Of a stretch of DNA of 64,000 bases, positions 17,901-25,872 are shown piece by piece. This DNA is from Intestinibacter bartlettii (lineage in GTDB: Bacteria; Bacillota; Clostridia; Peptostreptococcales; Peptostreptococcaceae). The notes beneath the pieces are model-generated. The model ran no database searches and was not told the DNA's origin. It was given only the letters and a program-made list of their open reading frames with translations. The stretch is taken from NCBI RefSeq assembly GCF_000154445.1, contig NZ_DS499559.1; one strand, 5' to 3'. Positions within the stretch are counted from its first letter, which is position 1. Every line of letters begins with the position of its first letter. The translations under genes and the position numbers were made by a program.

Positions 17901-19347
17901 TTATTATGTAACAGCTCTTTCAGAAGGGACAGTTACTGCAATAGGTACTCCAGCTGATAATACAAATAATGTAGAACCTGTTAAAATTAAAATTACAGTA
18001 AAACAAGGAACAGTTGAATCAGTAGAAACAAATAAATTAGTTTCTCAAGGGACAGAAGGAGCAATAAAATTCATTAAAGAAAATCATAAAGATGGATATT
18101 TTTATGGGGATGAATGGTTAGTATATAGCTTACTTCGTGCAGGGGAAACTATAAAACAAGATAAATTAGATGCATATTATGAAAGTGTTGTTGAAAAAGT
18201 AAAAACTTGGTCTAATTCAAAAAAACCTACAGAGATAGAACGTGTGGCACTAGCTCTTTCAATAATAGGAAAAGATATTACAAATATTGAAGGTATAAAT
18301 TTAGCTGAGATGATTTATAACAGCAGAAGATTACAAATTGGTGCTAATGAACTTACATATGCACTTATAGCTTTAGATGCAAAAGATACTAATATCCCAA
18401 AAGATGCATTATGGAGTAGGGAAAAAATGATATCTGAGCTACTTAAATTCCAAAATTCAAAAACAGGAGGTTTTGGTTTAACTGACAACAAAACTACAAG
18501 TGTAGATGTTACTGCTATGGCATTACAAGCATTAGCTAAATATAAAGGTTCTAATGAAGAAGTAGACAAAGCAATCGAAAATGCTTTAAAATATTTAAAA
18601 TCAAATATGTCTAAAAAGTATGATTTTGGAACACCAGAAAGTTCAGCACAAGTACTACTAGCACTTACAACATTAAAAATTGATCCACTTTCTCAAAATA
18701 ATGGATTTGGAACAAATAACAGAAATATAATAACACGTCTTATGGAATATTTTGATCCAAAAACAGGTGGATTTACTCGTAACCTTGGTGACAAAAATCC
18801 AATGGAGATGACTACTGTACAAGTGCTTCAGGCATTAACTTCATACCAAAGATATATAAATGGAGAAAAATCATATTGGGACCTTACTAATAGCAAAGAT
18901 GATACTGGAAACAATCCAGGAAATGGGTCGGAAGATAAAGATGACACTGGAAACAATCCAGGAAATGGATCAGAAGACAAAGATGACACTGGAAGCAATC
19001 CAGGAGATGGGTCGGAAGACAAAGATGACACTGGAAACAATCCAGGAAATGGGTCGGAAGACAAAGATGACACTGGAAGCAACCCAGGAAATGGATCAGA
19101 AGACAAAGATGACACTGGAAGCAACCCAGGAAATGAGTCAGAAGATAAAGATGACACTGGAAGCAATCCAGGAAATGGGTCAGAAGACAAAGATGACACT
19201 GAAAACAATCCAGGAAATGAATCAACTGGTAAAGATGATAATGTAAGCACAGGAGATGAAAGTATAATAATATATGTATTTATAATGGTATTAGCAACTT
19301 TAGGCTTACTTGTATCTTTTAATAGAAAATACATAACTAAAAAATAG
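14992..19347 (+). CDS. Large sortase-anchored surface protein with prenyltransferase-like domain
   Basis: 1,451 aa. Signal peptide of ~31 residues (ILTMILIMNSVVVPVYASS); two beta-helix/GLUG-like sections (about 40-250 and 350-570); a FIVAR-like helical insert (~275-335); Big/Ig-like sections (~580-1020); an alpha/alpha toroid domain with QNSKTGGFGL and DPKTGGFTRN repeats like squalene-hopene/prenyltransferase and transcobalamin alpha domains (~1030-1300); eight 14-residue DDTGxNPGNGSEDK spacers; NVSTG (1417-1421), a hydrophobic segment and NRKYITKK. NVSTG resembles Clostridioides SrtB signals. It is followed by a DUF4430 protein, an ECF importer and a sortase B gene, suggesting capture of a ligand at the cell wall. 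Confidence 0.85.
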   Translation: MKKVKLKRSILSIILTMILIMNSVVVPVYASSVVSYNSRNTFKISSANDFPENIEQGQVYVLTTDITLNQGQQIKNLRGTLDGNGFNITLADKPLANNVSGTIQNLGISSSGTITSEDTFGSMVVTLSGTIQNCYSVASIKLSGFLGEVGGLVGTLSGGSIKNSYFAGTIDSFMAGGYGGLVGINNSANSVISNSYYTVNSMMGTVSMIMPKPQEINSGKKSENELKSGEGISLLNTSLPETGFIWTSPSNGENRGLPTLKKGKIESTPDVVDKTNLEKYINQVKELEANKEQYTEESWNNLQQVLKDAKAILEKDDATQSEVDGHAKKLSDSINSLKKKKATLPVAMPENAEDVKHIKSVEDLERINISDKNAFYVLDNDIVISPDDWYFPMGDFEGTLDGQGHTVTFKNTSVGIFENLGESGVIQNVHFTGNFDTWEAMGPIKKEIKGSIINCYSDVTGSNACGFSKYLSGGILSNSYSVSKGEKGVLFNQYKSGDLINTYWDSVLTNPVKIPGENLKSSKSMSEDEMKSIEFTNLLNKNRGEYGVKWGQSSTGYPYFGENKEYNPENPSLPENKYKVIFESYEGEEMELNNQLIHLSPDFVDSTFKIAGKFKLVDVAEDSTIEWSCSDIKPKNSISIGSENGSLRIDSEGSAIITATERKANGETEVVATIKVVANSKEIEQIKLTINGNDVTNGKYTVAGSEWKDIKVEARYEGSEEYTPVTYSRFTYTADDTDMVYNITSSPSFYFKKPGTASIKVVSNKNPNVAATVEVTSTYVPVESIEQTVPSVIEIHGRNANSSKIGAFNPHYNGIVVKPENASNRNKYTITSSDPSVGEYVASMANGYVPYKAGTTTYKVSLIDVNPDTNKTRKVSSSKEVTYTYLNPLTSIMTKNDSIELDNNTKSNLDLTFVGEKSDEGYSVTAPELIWTYDKEGIVEIERKTDGFWKKNTDEYDKAPDKGLYISGSDYYVTALSEGTVTAIGTPADNTNNVEPVKIKITVKQGTVESVETNKLVSQGTEGAIKFIKENHKDGYFYGDEWLVYSLLRAGETIKQDKLDAYYESVVEKVKTWSNSKKPTEIERVALALSIIGKDITNIEGINLAEMIYNSRRLQIGANELTYALIALDAKDTNIPKDALWSREKMISELLKFQNSKTGGFGLTDNKTTSVDVTAMALQALAKYKGSNEEVDKAIENALKYLKSNMSKKYDFGTPESSAQVLLALTTLKIDPLSQNNGFGTNNRNIITRLMEYFDPKTGGFTRNLGDKNPMEMTTVQVLQALTSYQRYINGEKSYWDLTNSKDDTGNNPGNGSEDKDDTGNNPGNGSEDKDDTGSNPGDGSEDKDDTGNNPGNGSEDKDDTGSNPGNGSEDKDDTGSNPGNESEDKDDTGSNPGNGSEDKDDTENNPGNESTGKDDNVSTGDESIIIYVFIMVLATLGLLVSFNRKYITKK
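18898..19233 (+). repeat. Eight 42-bp tandem repeats encoding a 14-aa wall-spanning linker
   Basis: The unit encodes DDTGNNPGNGSEDK with small changes (N/S, G/E, N/D); the eighth copy ends ESTGK. Acidic, Gly/Pro/Asn-rich repeats just before a sorting signal usually space the functional domain away from the membrane. Copy number is likely to vary between strains. Confidence 0.93.
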
Positions 19348-19382
19348 TAGTTAGTATATTAATAAGTAATTTATATAAATTT

Positions 19383-19451
19383 AAAAAAGTAACAGTATCT
19401 TTAATCTGAAATATATATATTTTAAATGTAAGGATACAGTTACTTTTTTTT
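19383..19451 (+). terminator. Terminator after the surface protein gene
   Basis: Imperfect stem AAAAGTAACAGTATC / GATACAGTTACTTTT with a long AT loop, followed by a T8 run. Confidence 0.7.
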
Positions 19452-19488
19452 AGAAAAGGTAAAAACTTAAAACGGAAACAAATCAGTT

Positions 19489-19593
19489 ACGGATATAGAA
19501 CGTGTTTCACTTGCTCTTTCAATATTAGACAAAGATATTAGATATATAGGGAGAAATTTAGCTGGAAAAATTTATAATAATCAAGTTATATGA
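19489..19593 (+). pseudogene. Relic copy of the prenyltransferase-like domain
   Basis: 34 codons reading TDIERVSLALSILDKDIR then NLAGKIYNN and a stop. They correspond to TEIERVALALSIIGKDIT...NLAEMIYNS in the upstream 1,451-aa protein (around 18230-18320). It has no start codon or RBS. It is what remains of a second toroid-domain gene or a partial duplication. Confidence 0.75.
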
Positions 19594-19662
19594 TATGAGT
19601 GATGTTGAAAAACGAAACAAAAAATAGTGACATAGTTTTATGTTGTTTAAAGAGGTAAAGAT

Positions 19663-20580
19663 ATGAATAAGAAAAAAATAAGTATAGTAGCAGTATCTGC
19701 TGTTGTAATAGTATCACTAGGATTAGGATTTAATAGTATTTTTAAAAAAGCTAACACACTTGAAACAGACAATAATGATACAGTAGTTAGTGATCAATCA
19801 ATTGAAACAGGTGATGAATTAAATACAGAAGAAGCAAAAGTAGATAAGACTGAAACAAAAAAAGAGAACAAAGAAAATAAAAAAAATGAAGATACTACTG
19901 ATTCATCAGGTAATTCAAATGAAAATACTAGTAAATCAACAAAAACAGATGGTACTGAAACCAAAAAGCCAAATAATGATGAAGTAGAAAAAACAGACAA
20001 TAGTAGTGAGAAACCAAAGCCAAGTAATAACGAAAAGCCAAAACCAGGCAATAGTAGTGAAAAGCCAAAGCCAAGTAATAATGAAAAGCCAAAACCAAGT
20101 AATAATGAAAAACCAAAACCAGGCAATAGTAGTACAAAACCAAAACCAGAGAATAATCAAACTATAACATCGCCAAAACCAAAAAATAAAACAGTTACAA
20201 TAGCTATAAGTTGCAAAACAGCTATAAATAATGGATTAAATAAAAAACCAGGATTTTCACACTTACCATCAAATGGAATTATATTACAGAATATGAAGGT
20301 TGAGTTTAGCGAGGGTGATACAGTATTTGATATATTAGTCAAAGTAACTCGTAAAAAAGGTATACATATGGAGTATAGAGGGTCAGGATCAAATACATAT
20401 ATAGAAGGAATTAATAATTTATATGAATTTGATGGTGGATCTAATAGTGGATGGATGTATAGTGTAAATGGTGTATATCCTAACTATGGAGTAGGTGCAT
20501 ATAAAGTTAAATCTTCTGATGTTATAAAATTCAACTATACATGTAATTTAGGCGCAGATTTAGGAGCTAGAGCAAATTAG
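19663..20580 (+). CDS. Membrane-tethered DUF4430 protein (transcobalamin beta-domain-like)
   Basis: 305 aa. An N-terminal hydrophobic anchor (ISIVAVSAVVIVSLGLGF) is followed by a ~130-residue hydrophilic linker with repeated KPKPSNNE/KPKPGN units. A C-terminal DUF4430 domain (~175-300) ends with the typical GWMYSVNG, YPNYGVGAY and IKFNYTCNLG. DUF4430 resembles the C-terminal beta domain of intrinsic factor/transcobalamin. One nucleotide separates its stop from the EcfT start, so it is the first gene of the ECF operon and probably presents ligand to it. There is no lipobox Cys. Confidence 0.82.
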   Translation: MNKKKISIVAVSAVVIVSLGLGFNSIFKKANTLETDNNDTVVSDQSIETGDELNTEEAKVDKTETKKENKENKKNEDTTDSSGNSNENTSKSTKTDGTETKKPNNDEVEKTDNSSEKPKPSNNEKPKPGNSSEKPKPSNNEKPKPSNNEKPKPGNSSTKPKPENNQTITSPKPKNKTVTIAISCKTAINNGLNKKPGFSHLPSNGIILQNMKVEFSEGDTVFDILVKVTRKKGIHMEYRGSGSNTYIEGINNLYEFDGGSNSGWMYSVNGVYPNYGVGAYKVKSSDVIKFNYTCNLGADLGARAN

Positions 20581-20581
20581 T

Positions 20582-21466
20582 ATGGAAAGGGCATTAGCGA
20601 GTTATCATCCGATAGTTAGCTTTTTATTTTTTGTAGTAGTAATAGGAATGTCTATGCTTTATATGCATCCAGTACTTTTATTAATATCACTTATAAGTGC
20701 AATAATATATTCAACTATACTTAACAAAGAAAAGTTTAAACAGACTTTATCTTTTGCATCAATAATAATTTTAGGTGCAATAATTGCAAATGCAATGTTT
20801 GTAAATAGAGGGTTTACAGTATTATTTTATTTCAGACAAAATCCAGTTACTGTAGAATCAATAAGTTATGGTCTTTGTGCAGGCATTATGATGGCATCTG
20901 TAGTTGTATGGTTTAGTTGTTACAATGAAATAATAACTTCGGATAAATTTTTATATATATTTGGAAAGACATTTCCATCTATAGCATTGATGATAAGCAT
21001 GGTATTAAGACTTATACCAAAGTTAACAGAGCAAACAAAAATAATTGCAAAGAGCCAAAAGACTGTAGGACTTGATTATAGTGAAGGCAACATAAAAATG
21101 AAAATAAAAAGTAGTATGAGAATACTATCTATATTAGTAACTTGGGCACTAGAGGATGCTGTCCAAACAGCAGATTCAATGAAGGCAAGAGGTTATGGAA
21201 TAAAAGGAAGAACAAACTTTTCTATATATAGATTTATAAAAAGAGATATGATTATGCTTGGAATCATAGGCACTATAGGTTTATTTTTATTTATGGGATA
21301 CATAAATGGTTATGGAAATTTAATGTTTTATCCTAGTATAGAAAATATAAGATTTGATGGATTATATATGGCAATATATCTATCGTTTTTCTTGATAACA
21401 TTGTTACCATCTTTTTTAGAAATAGTGGAGGAATATAAATGGAAATACTCAGAGTGGATGGATTAA
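20582..21466 (+). CDS. ecfT: ECF transporter T component (EcfT/CbiQ family)
   Basis: 294-aa membrane protein with about five to six hydrophobic segments and the coupling motif SMKARGYG (family A-R-G motif) near residue 200. It connects the S component to the ATPases in an energy-coupling-factor importer. Start is ATG one nucleotide after the DUF4430 stop; the end overlaps the ATPase gene by 28 bp. Confidence 0.9.
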   Translation: MERALASYHPIVSFLFFVVVIGMSMLYMHPVLLLISLISAIIYSTILNKEKFKQTLSFASIIILGAIIANAMFVNRGFTVLFYFRQNPVTVESISYGLCAGIMMASVVVWFSCYNEIITSDKFLYIFGKTFPSIALMISMVLRLIPKLTEQTKIIAKSQKTVGLDYSEGNIKMKIKSSMRILSILVTWALEDAVQTADSMKARGYGIKGRTNFSIYRFIKRDMIMLGIIGTIGLFLFMGYINGYGNLMFYPSIENIRFDGLYMAIYLSFFLITLLPSFLEIVEEYKWKYSEWMD

Positions 21467-23157
21467 AATTTTCATATCCAAATCAATTAAAAAAAGCATT
21501 AAATAATATTAATTTTAGTATAGATGAAGGCGATTTTGTATTAATTTGTGGAGAATCTGGCTGTGGAAAAAGTACATTATTAAGACATTTAAAACCAGAA
21601 CTTAGCCCACATGGTCAAGTTAGTGGAGATATATATTATTACTCACAAAAAATAAATGATTATTCAAGTAAACAACTAGCAAGTGAGATAGGGTATGTTC
21701 TACAAAATCCAGATTCTCAAATTGTAACAGATAAAGTATGGCATGAGTTGGCTTTTGGACTTGAAAATATGGGGCTAGATACTCAAAGTATAAGACTAAG
21801 AGTTGCAGAAATGGCTAGTTTCTTTGGAATTCAAGGATGGTTCAGAAAAAATGTAAATGACTTATCAGGAGGTCAAAAACAGCTTTTAAACTTAGCATCT
21901 ATAATGGCTATGCAACCTAAAATACTTATATTAGATGAGCCTACGTCACAACTAGATCCTATAGCAGCTAAAGATTTTATAGATACATTAGTTAGGATAA
22001 ATAAAGAGTTATCTACAACTATAATAATGACAGAACATAACTTAGAGGATATATATTCTGTATGCGATAAAGTTATTGTAATGGAAGATGGAAAAGTTAT
22101 TTGTAATGATACTAACTATAAAGTAGCAGATATATTATCTGGAGATAAAAATCACAAGATGTTTAAATCCCTTCCGACTCCAAGTAAAATCTATAATCAA
22201 TTAAATGGATATCTAGAAGGTGCAAGTAAGTCTCCATTAACTGTGAAAGATTGTAGACAATGGTTAAATGATAGTATGGATGAAGTAACTATAACAAAAT
22301 TGGATGATACTGAAACAGAAATAAACATAGATGAAAAAGATAGAGAAATAGCTATAGAATTAAAAGATGTTTATTTCCAATATAATAAAATATCAGAGCC
22401 TACTATAAGAGATTTATCTTTTAAAGTATATAAAGGAGAAATCTATTCTATATTAGGTGGAAATGGAACAGGTAAAAGTACAACATTATCATTGGTGGCA
22501 AGACAAAGAAAACCTCAAAGAGGTAAGATATTTATAAATAATATTGAGATGAAAAAATATAATAATAAAAGCTTATATGAGAATAATTTAGCTTTACTTC
22601 CTCAAAATCCACAATCTTTATTTGTATTTGAAACTGTAAGAGAAGACTTAGAAGAAGTACTTATATTACAAAATAAAGATAGAGAATATATAGATAAAGA
22701 GGTTAAAAGAGTAAGTAAATTATTAGATATAGAGCATTTATTAGAACATCATCCTTATGATTTAAGTGGAGGAGAATTACAAAGGGCAGGTATGGCTAAA
22801 GTAATGCTACTTAATCCTAAAATTATTTTATTAGATGAGCCGACAAAAGGTTTAGATGCTTATTGTAAAGAAGAAATAGGAAAAATGCTAATGAAATTAA
22901 GAGATATGGGAGTAACTATAGTTGTAGTTTCTCATGATATAGAGTTTTCAGCGAGATATTCAGATAGGTGTGCAATGTTCTTTGATGGAAGTATAGTATC
23001 AGAGGGAACACCAAAAGAATTCTTCCTAGGAAATAATTTTTATACAACTGTGTCTAATAGAATAGCTAGAAATATTTTTGAAGATACACTTATATATGAG
23101 GATGTGGTTAGTTTATGCAAAAAGAATATAGAACTAAAAACCAAAATAAGTTCGTAA
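21439..23157 (+). CDS. ecfA: ECF transporter fused double ATPase (A-A')
   Basis: 572 aa with two ABC domains in one chain. Domain 1: GESGCGKSTLL, LQNPDSQIV, LSGGQKQLLNLA, ILILDEPTSQLDP, TEHNLED. Domain 2: GGNGTGKSTTL, LPQNPQSLFV, LSGGELQRAGMAK, IILLDEPTKGLD, SHDIEFSA. ECF importers normally use two separate or fused ATPases; the fused form is used by dedicated group I systems. RBS GGAGG lies 8 nt before the ATG, inside ecfT. The end overlaps the S component by 43 bp. Confidence 0.93.
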   Translation: MEILRVDGLKFSYPNQLKKALNNINFSIDEGDFVLICGESGCGKSTLLRHLKPELSPHGQVSGDIYYYSQKINDYSSKQLASEIGYVLQNPDSQIVTDKVWHELAFGLENMGLDTQSIRLRVAEMASFFGIQGWFRKNVNDLSGGQKQLLNLASIMAMQPKILILDEPTSQLDPIAAKDFIDTLVRINKELSTTIIMTEHNLEDIYSVCDKVIVMEDGKVICNDTNYKVADILSGDKNHKMFKSLPTPSKIYNQLNGYLEGASKSPLTVKDCRQWLNDSMDEVTITKLDDTETEINIDEKDREIAIELKDVYFQYNKISEPTIRDLSFKVYKGEIYSILGGNGTGKSTTLSLVARQRKPQRGKIFINNIEMKKYNNKSLYENNLALLPQNPQSLFVFETVREDLEEVLILQNKDREYIDKEVKRVSKLLDIEHLLEHHPYDLSGGELQRAGMAKVMLLNPKIILLDEPTKGLDAYCKEEIGKMLMKLRDMGVTIVVVSHDIEFSARYSDRCAMFFDGSIVSEGTPKEFFLGNNFYTTVSNRIARNIFEDTLIYEDVVSLCKKNIELKTKISS

Positions 23158-23843
23158 AATTTAGAAAGATAGTTTTAATCTCGACAATAGCATTAGTATT
23201 TCCTATATGTTTAGGTATATATACATTACTGGGAGGAAGGGCATATGCACTTATGAGTATGCTTTTTGTAATATTAGCAATACTCCCTTTCTTAATGATA
23301 TATGAAATGAAAAAGCCTCAAGCTAGAGAGTGGATTCCTTTGGCTGTTATGGCAGCTCTTGCTGCTGTAGGTAGAGTTGCATTTGCTCCAGTACCATTTT
23401 TTAAGCCGACATCGGCTATAATAATAATTACTGCAAGTGTATTTGGACCAGAGGCAGGATTTTTAACAGGAACAATGGCAGCTCTTGCATCAAATTTATT
23501 CTTTGGCCAAGGGCCTTGGACACCATGGCAAATGTTTAGTTGGGGAATGATAGGCTTTTTATCAGGATTCTTGATAAAGAAGAATATTATAAATAACAAA
23601 ACTAAATTATATATATTTGGTTCACTAACAGGATTTATATATGGTTGGATAATGAATATATGGACGGCTACAGGAACTATGTATGAATTTTCATGGGCTT
23701 CATTCTTTGGACTTTATATAGCTAGTTTCTTCCCAGATTTAACGCATTCTATTGCCACAGTAATATTTCTAAGGTTCTTATATGATCCTTGGAGAGCTAA
23801 GTTAAAAAGAGTAAAGCTAAAGTTTGGTCTTGTAAATTCTTAA
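23115..23843 (+). CDS. ECF transporter substrate-binding S component
   Basis: 242-aa membrane protein with about six hydrophobic segments. It has the S-component style conserved core VAFAPVPFFKPTSAI, VFGPEAGFLTGT and FFGQGPWTPWQM. Placed last in a DUF4430-T-AA-S operon. Architecture and neighbours fit a vitamin-scale ligand. I lean to a corrinoid (CbrT-like) because of the transcobalamin-like partners, but no B12 riboswitch is present, so specificity is uncertain. Confidence 0.85.
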   Translation: MQKEYRTKNQNKFVKFRKIVLISTIALVFPICLGIYTLLGGRAYALMSMLFVILAILPFLMIYEMKKPQAREWIPLAVMAALAAVGRVAFAPVPFFKPTSAIIIITASVFGPEAGFLTGTMAALASNLFFGQGPWTPWQMFSWGMIGFLSGFLIKKNIINNKTKLYIFGSLTGFIYGWIMNIWTATGTMYEFSWASFFGLYIASFFPDLTHSIATVIFLRFLYDPWRAKLKRVKLKFGLVNS

Positions 23844-23930
23844 AAATTAAAAAAGATAATATAAAGTAACTATAAATTTCAAAAATAGTCTAAAAAAGTT
23901 AAAAACTTAAAATAAGAAAGGTAGATGTCT

Positions 23931-24664
23931 ATGAAGGTTAAATCTTTTATTAGAAATATTATTACAATATGTTTAATTATAATTATTTGTATATGTGGTT
24001 ATAAAATTTATAGTAAGTTGTATGAATACAAAAAAGCAGACAATATATATAATGATTTAAGAAAAGAAAAAAATTATACAAATAAAAATAGTAGCAATAA
24101 AACAAATAAAAATAAAGAAAACAGCATAGATTTTTCACATATAAATAAAGATTTTGTATGCTGGATTAATATAAAAAATACAAATATAGACTATCCAGTT
24201 GTGCAAGGAGATGACAATTCTTATTATTTACACCGCGATATTTATGGAAATTATTTATATGCGGGAACGACATTTTTAGATTATAGAAATAATTACAATG
24301 ATAGTAAAAACCTTATTGTATATGGTCACAATATGAAAAATACCACTATGTTTAGTGAACTTGAGAAATTTAAAAAAGAGGATTTTTTTAATTCAAATCC
24401 AACAATAACTTTAACTAATAAAAATGGAGAACGACATTTTAAAGCATTTGCAGTTTTGTTAGTTGATAAGAATTATGATTATAGAGTTCCAGATTTTAAA
24501 AATGATGAAGAATATAATAAATTTTTAAATAAAATATGTGATGAATCAATGTTCAAAGTAAAGAATAAACCAACAAGTTCTGATAAAATAATGACTTGAC
24601 GACTTGTAGTTATGAGTTTAAAAATGCTAGGACTGTTGTTATTTGTAAAGAAATAGATAATTAA
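23931..24664 (+). pseudogene. srtB: Sortase B, frameshifted just before the catalytic Cys
   Basis: Class-B sortase with N-terminal membrane anchor (IITICLIIIICICGYKI), the core IDYPVVQGDDNSYYLH and the catalytic His133 in YGHNMKNTTMF. The frame stops at 24597-24599 after SDKIMT. One base later in phase the DNA continues TTCSYEF...NARTVVICKEIDN to a stop at 24662-24664. Inserting one T restores the motif TLTTC, with catalytic Cys codon 24605-24607 and the catalytic Arg beyond it. As written the enzyme lacks both residues. ATG 23931 is 9 nt after AAAGG; ATG 23925 also opens. It would anchor the nearby NVSTG protein. Confidence 0.85.
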
Positions 24665-24723
24665 TTATATTTAGAGTGTTAAAAGATATTAATAGAAGTA
24701 GAATGTTAAATTAAAAAATACAG

Positions 24724-24766
24724 AAAAAAGACTATCACAATATAAAATTTGTGGTAGTCTTTTCTT
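24724..24766. terminator. Bidirectional terminator between srtB and a convergent gene
   Basis: Stem AAAAGACTATCACAA / TTGTGGTAGTCTTTT, with A and T runs on both sides, between convergent genes. Confidence 0.8.
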
Positions 24767-24795
24767 ATTTTATAATAAGTAAAAATTACTCTCTA

Positions 24796-25632
24796 TTAGT
24801 ATAATAACTTATTTCTCATAACAGAATCTGTAACTTCATATGAATTTGATAGACTTATAGATTTAAGTCCTTTTTCATACGGAGCAGTTGAACTCTCATA
24901 TTTTGAACGATTAACCTTTTTATTATTTATATAATATTGGCATACATAATCACCATTAGAATTGAATTGTCCAATTGAATTAGCAGACATTATTGTTGAA
25001 AGTTTAGATCCATTCCATCTGTAATAAGTAGTGTAAGAATTTGAACGAGACCAAGTACTACAAATAACTCCTTTTTTTTCTTGATATTCAAATCCACCCC
25101 ATTCGCCAAATTCACCAAGATATTTTACTTTTCCATTTACATAAGCATATACTTTTCCACCTGATACATGGTAATAACCATCAAAAACAACAAGCTCAGG
25201 AATACTATCATTATTTATATATGCTAGATTAAATCCACGAGTAGAATAACCAGTAGTAAATTTATAAGATTTTAAGAAGTTATAATATGCCTTAAGTGCA
25301 GCTTTTTTATTATTAGTTGCTTGTTTTTTTACTGTTACTCTACACTTTAAGTTTTTATTATTTACTCTTGCAGTGATAGTAGCGCTACCAGAAGATTTTG
25401 CAGAAATAACTCCTCTATACGAAACTGTCGCTACTTTTTTGTTAGAAGTAGACCAAGTAACTTTTTTACTTGTACCACTTACTTTTAGTGTACTTGTTTG
25501 CCCAGTATACATTGTTATACTAGTTTTGTTTAGTCTTATACTTGCTGCTTCAACAACATCAGTTGAAATTACCATTGAAACACACACTAATGCAAGTGCT
25601 AAACTGATTAATAAAGATTTTAATTTTTTCAA
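24796..25632 (-). CDS. Secreted Big_2-domain protein
   Basis: 278 aa. A signal peptide (LLISLALALVCVSMVISTDVVEA) is followed by one bacterial Ig-like (Big_2) domain: ASIRLNKTSITMYTGQTSTL ... SKKVTWSTSNKKVATVS ... ATITARV. The C-terminal ~160 residues read like a secreted beta-rich domain (LAYINNDSIPELVVFDG) of the type found in many clostridial exoproteins. No sorting signal or lipobox. Function unknown; likely cell-surface or exported. Confidence 0.8.
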   Translation of the reverse strand: MKKLKSLLISLALALVCVSMVISTDVVEAASIRLNKTSITMYTGQTSTLKVSGTSKKVTWSTSNKKVATVSYRGVISAKSSGSATITARVNNKNLKCRVTVKKQATNNKKAALKAYYNFLKSYKFTTGYSTRGFNLAYINNDSIPELVVFDGYYHVSGGKVYAYVNGKVKYLGEFGEWGGFEYQEKKGVICSTWSRSNSYTTYYRWNGSKLSTIMSANSIGQFNSNGDYVCQYYINNKKVNRSKYESSTAPYEKGLKSISLSNSYEVTDSVMRNKLLY

Positions 25633-25872
25633 AAATTTATCCTCCCCAAATTTGAAATTGTTTTATAGTCAAGAAAAATATATAATCTTTAAAATGATTT
25701 TAATTATATATTTTTCAAACACCAGATGAGTATATCATACAAATAATACAAAATATGTCGAATATTAGAGAATATATATATAATTTTAAAATAAGAAATA
25801 AACCACATAGAATCCCTGTATAAAATTCAAATAATAAGATATAATCATAAAAAAACAAAAAAGGAGCACAAA

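Noticed and set aside
18828..19334. Long open frames in other phases over the 42-bp repeats
   Set aside because: A repeat length divisible by three keeps all frames open. The encoded peptides are repetitive and lack start signals.
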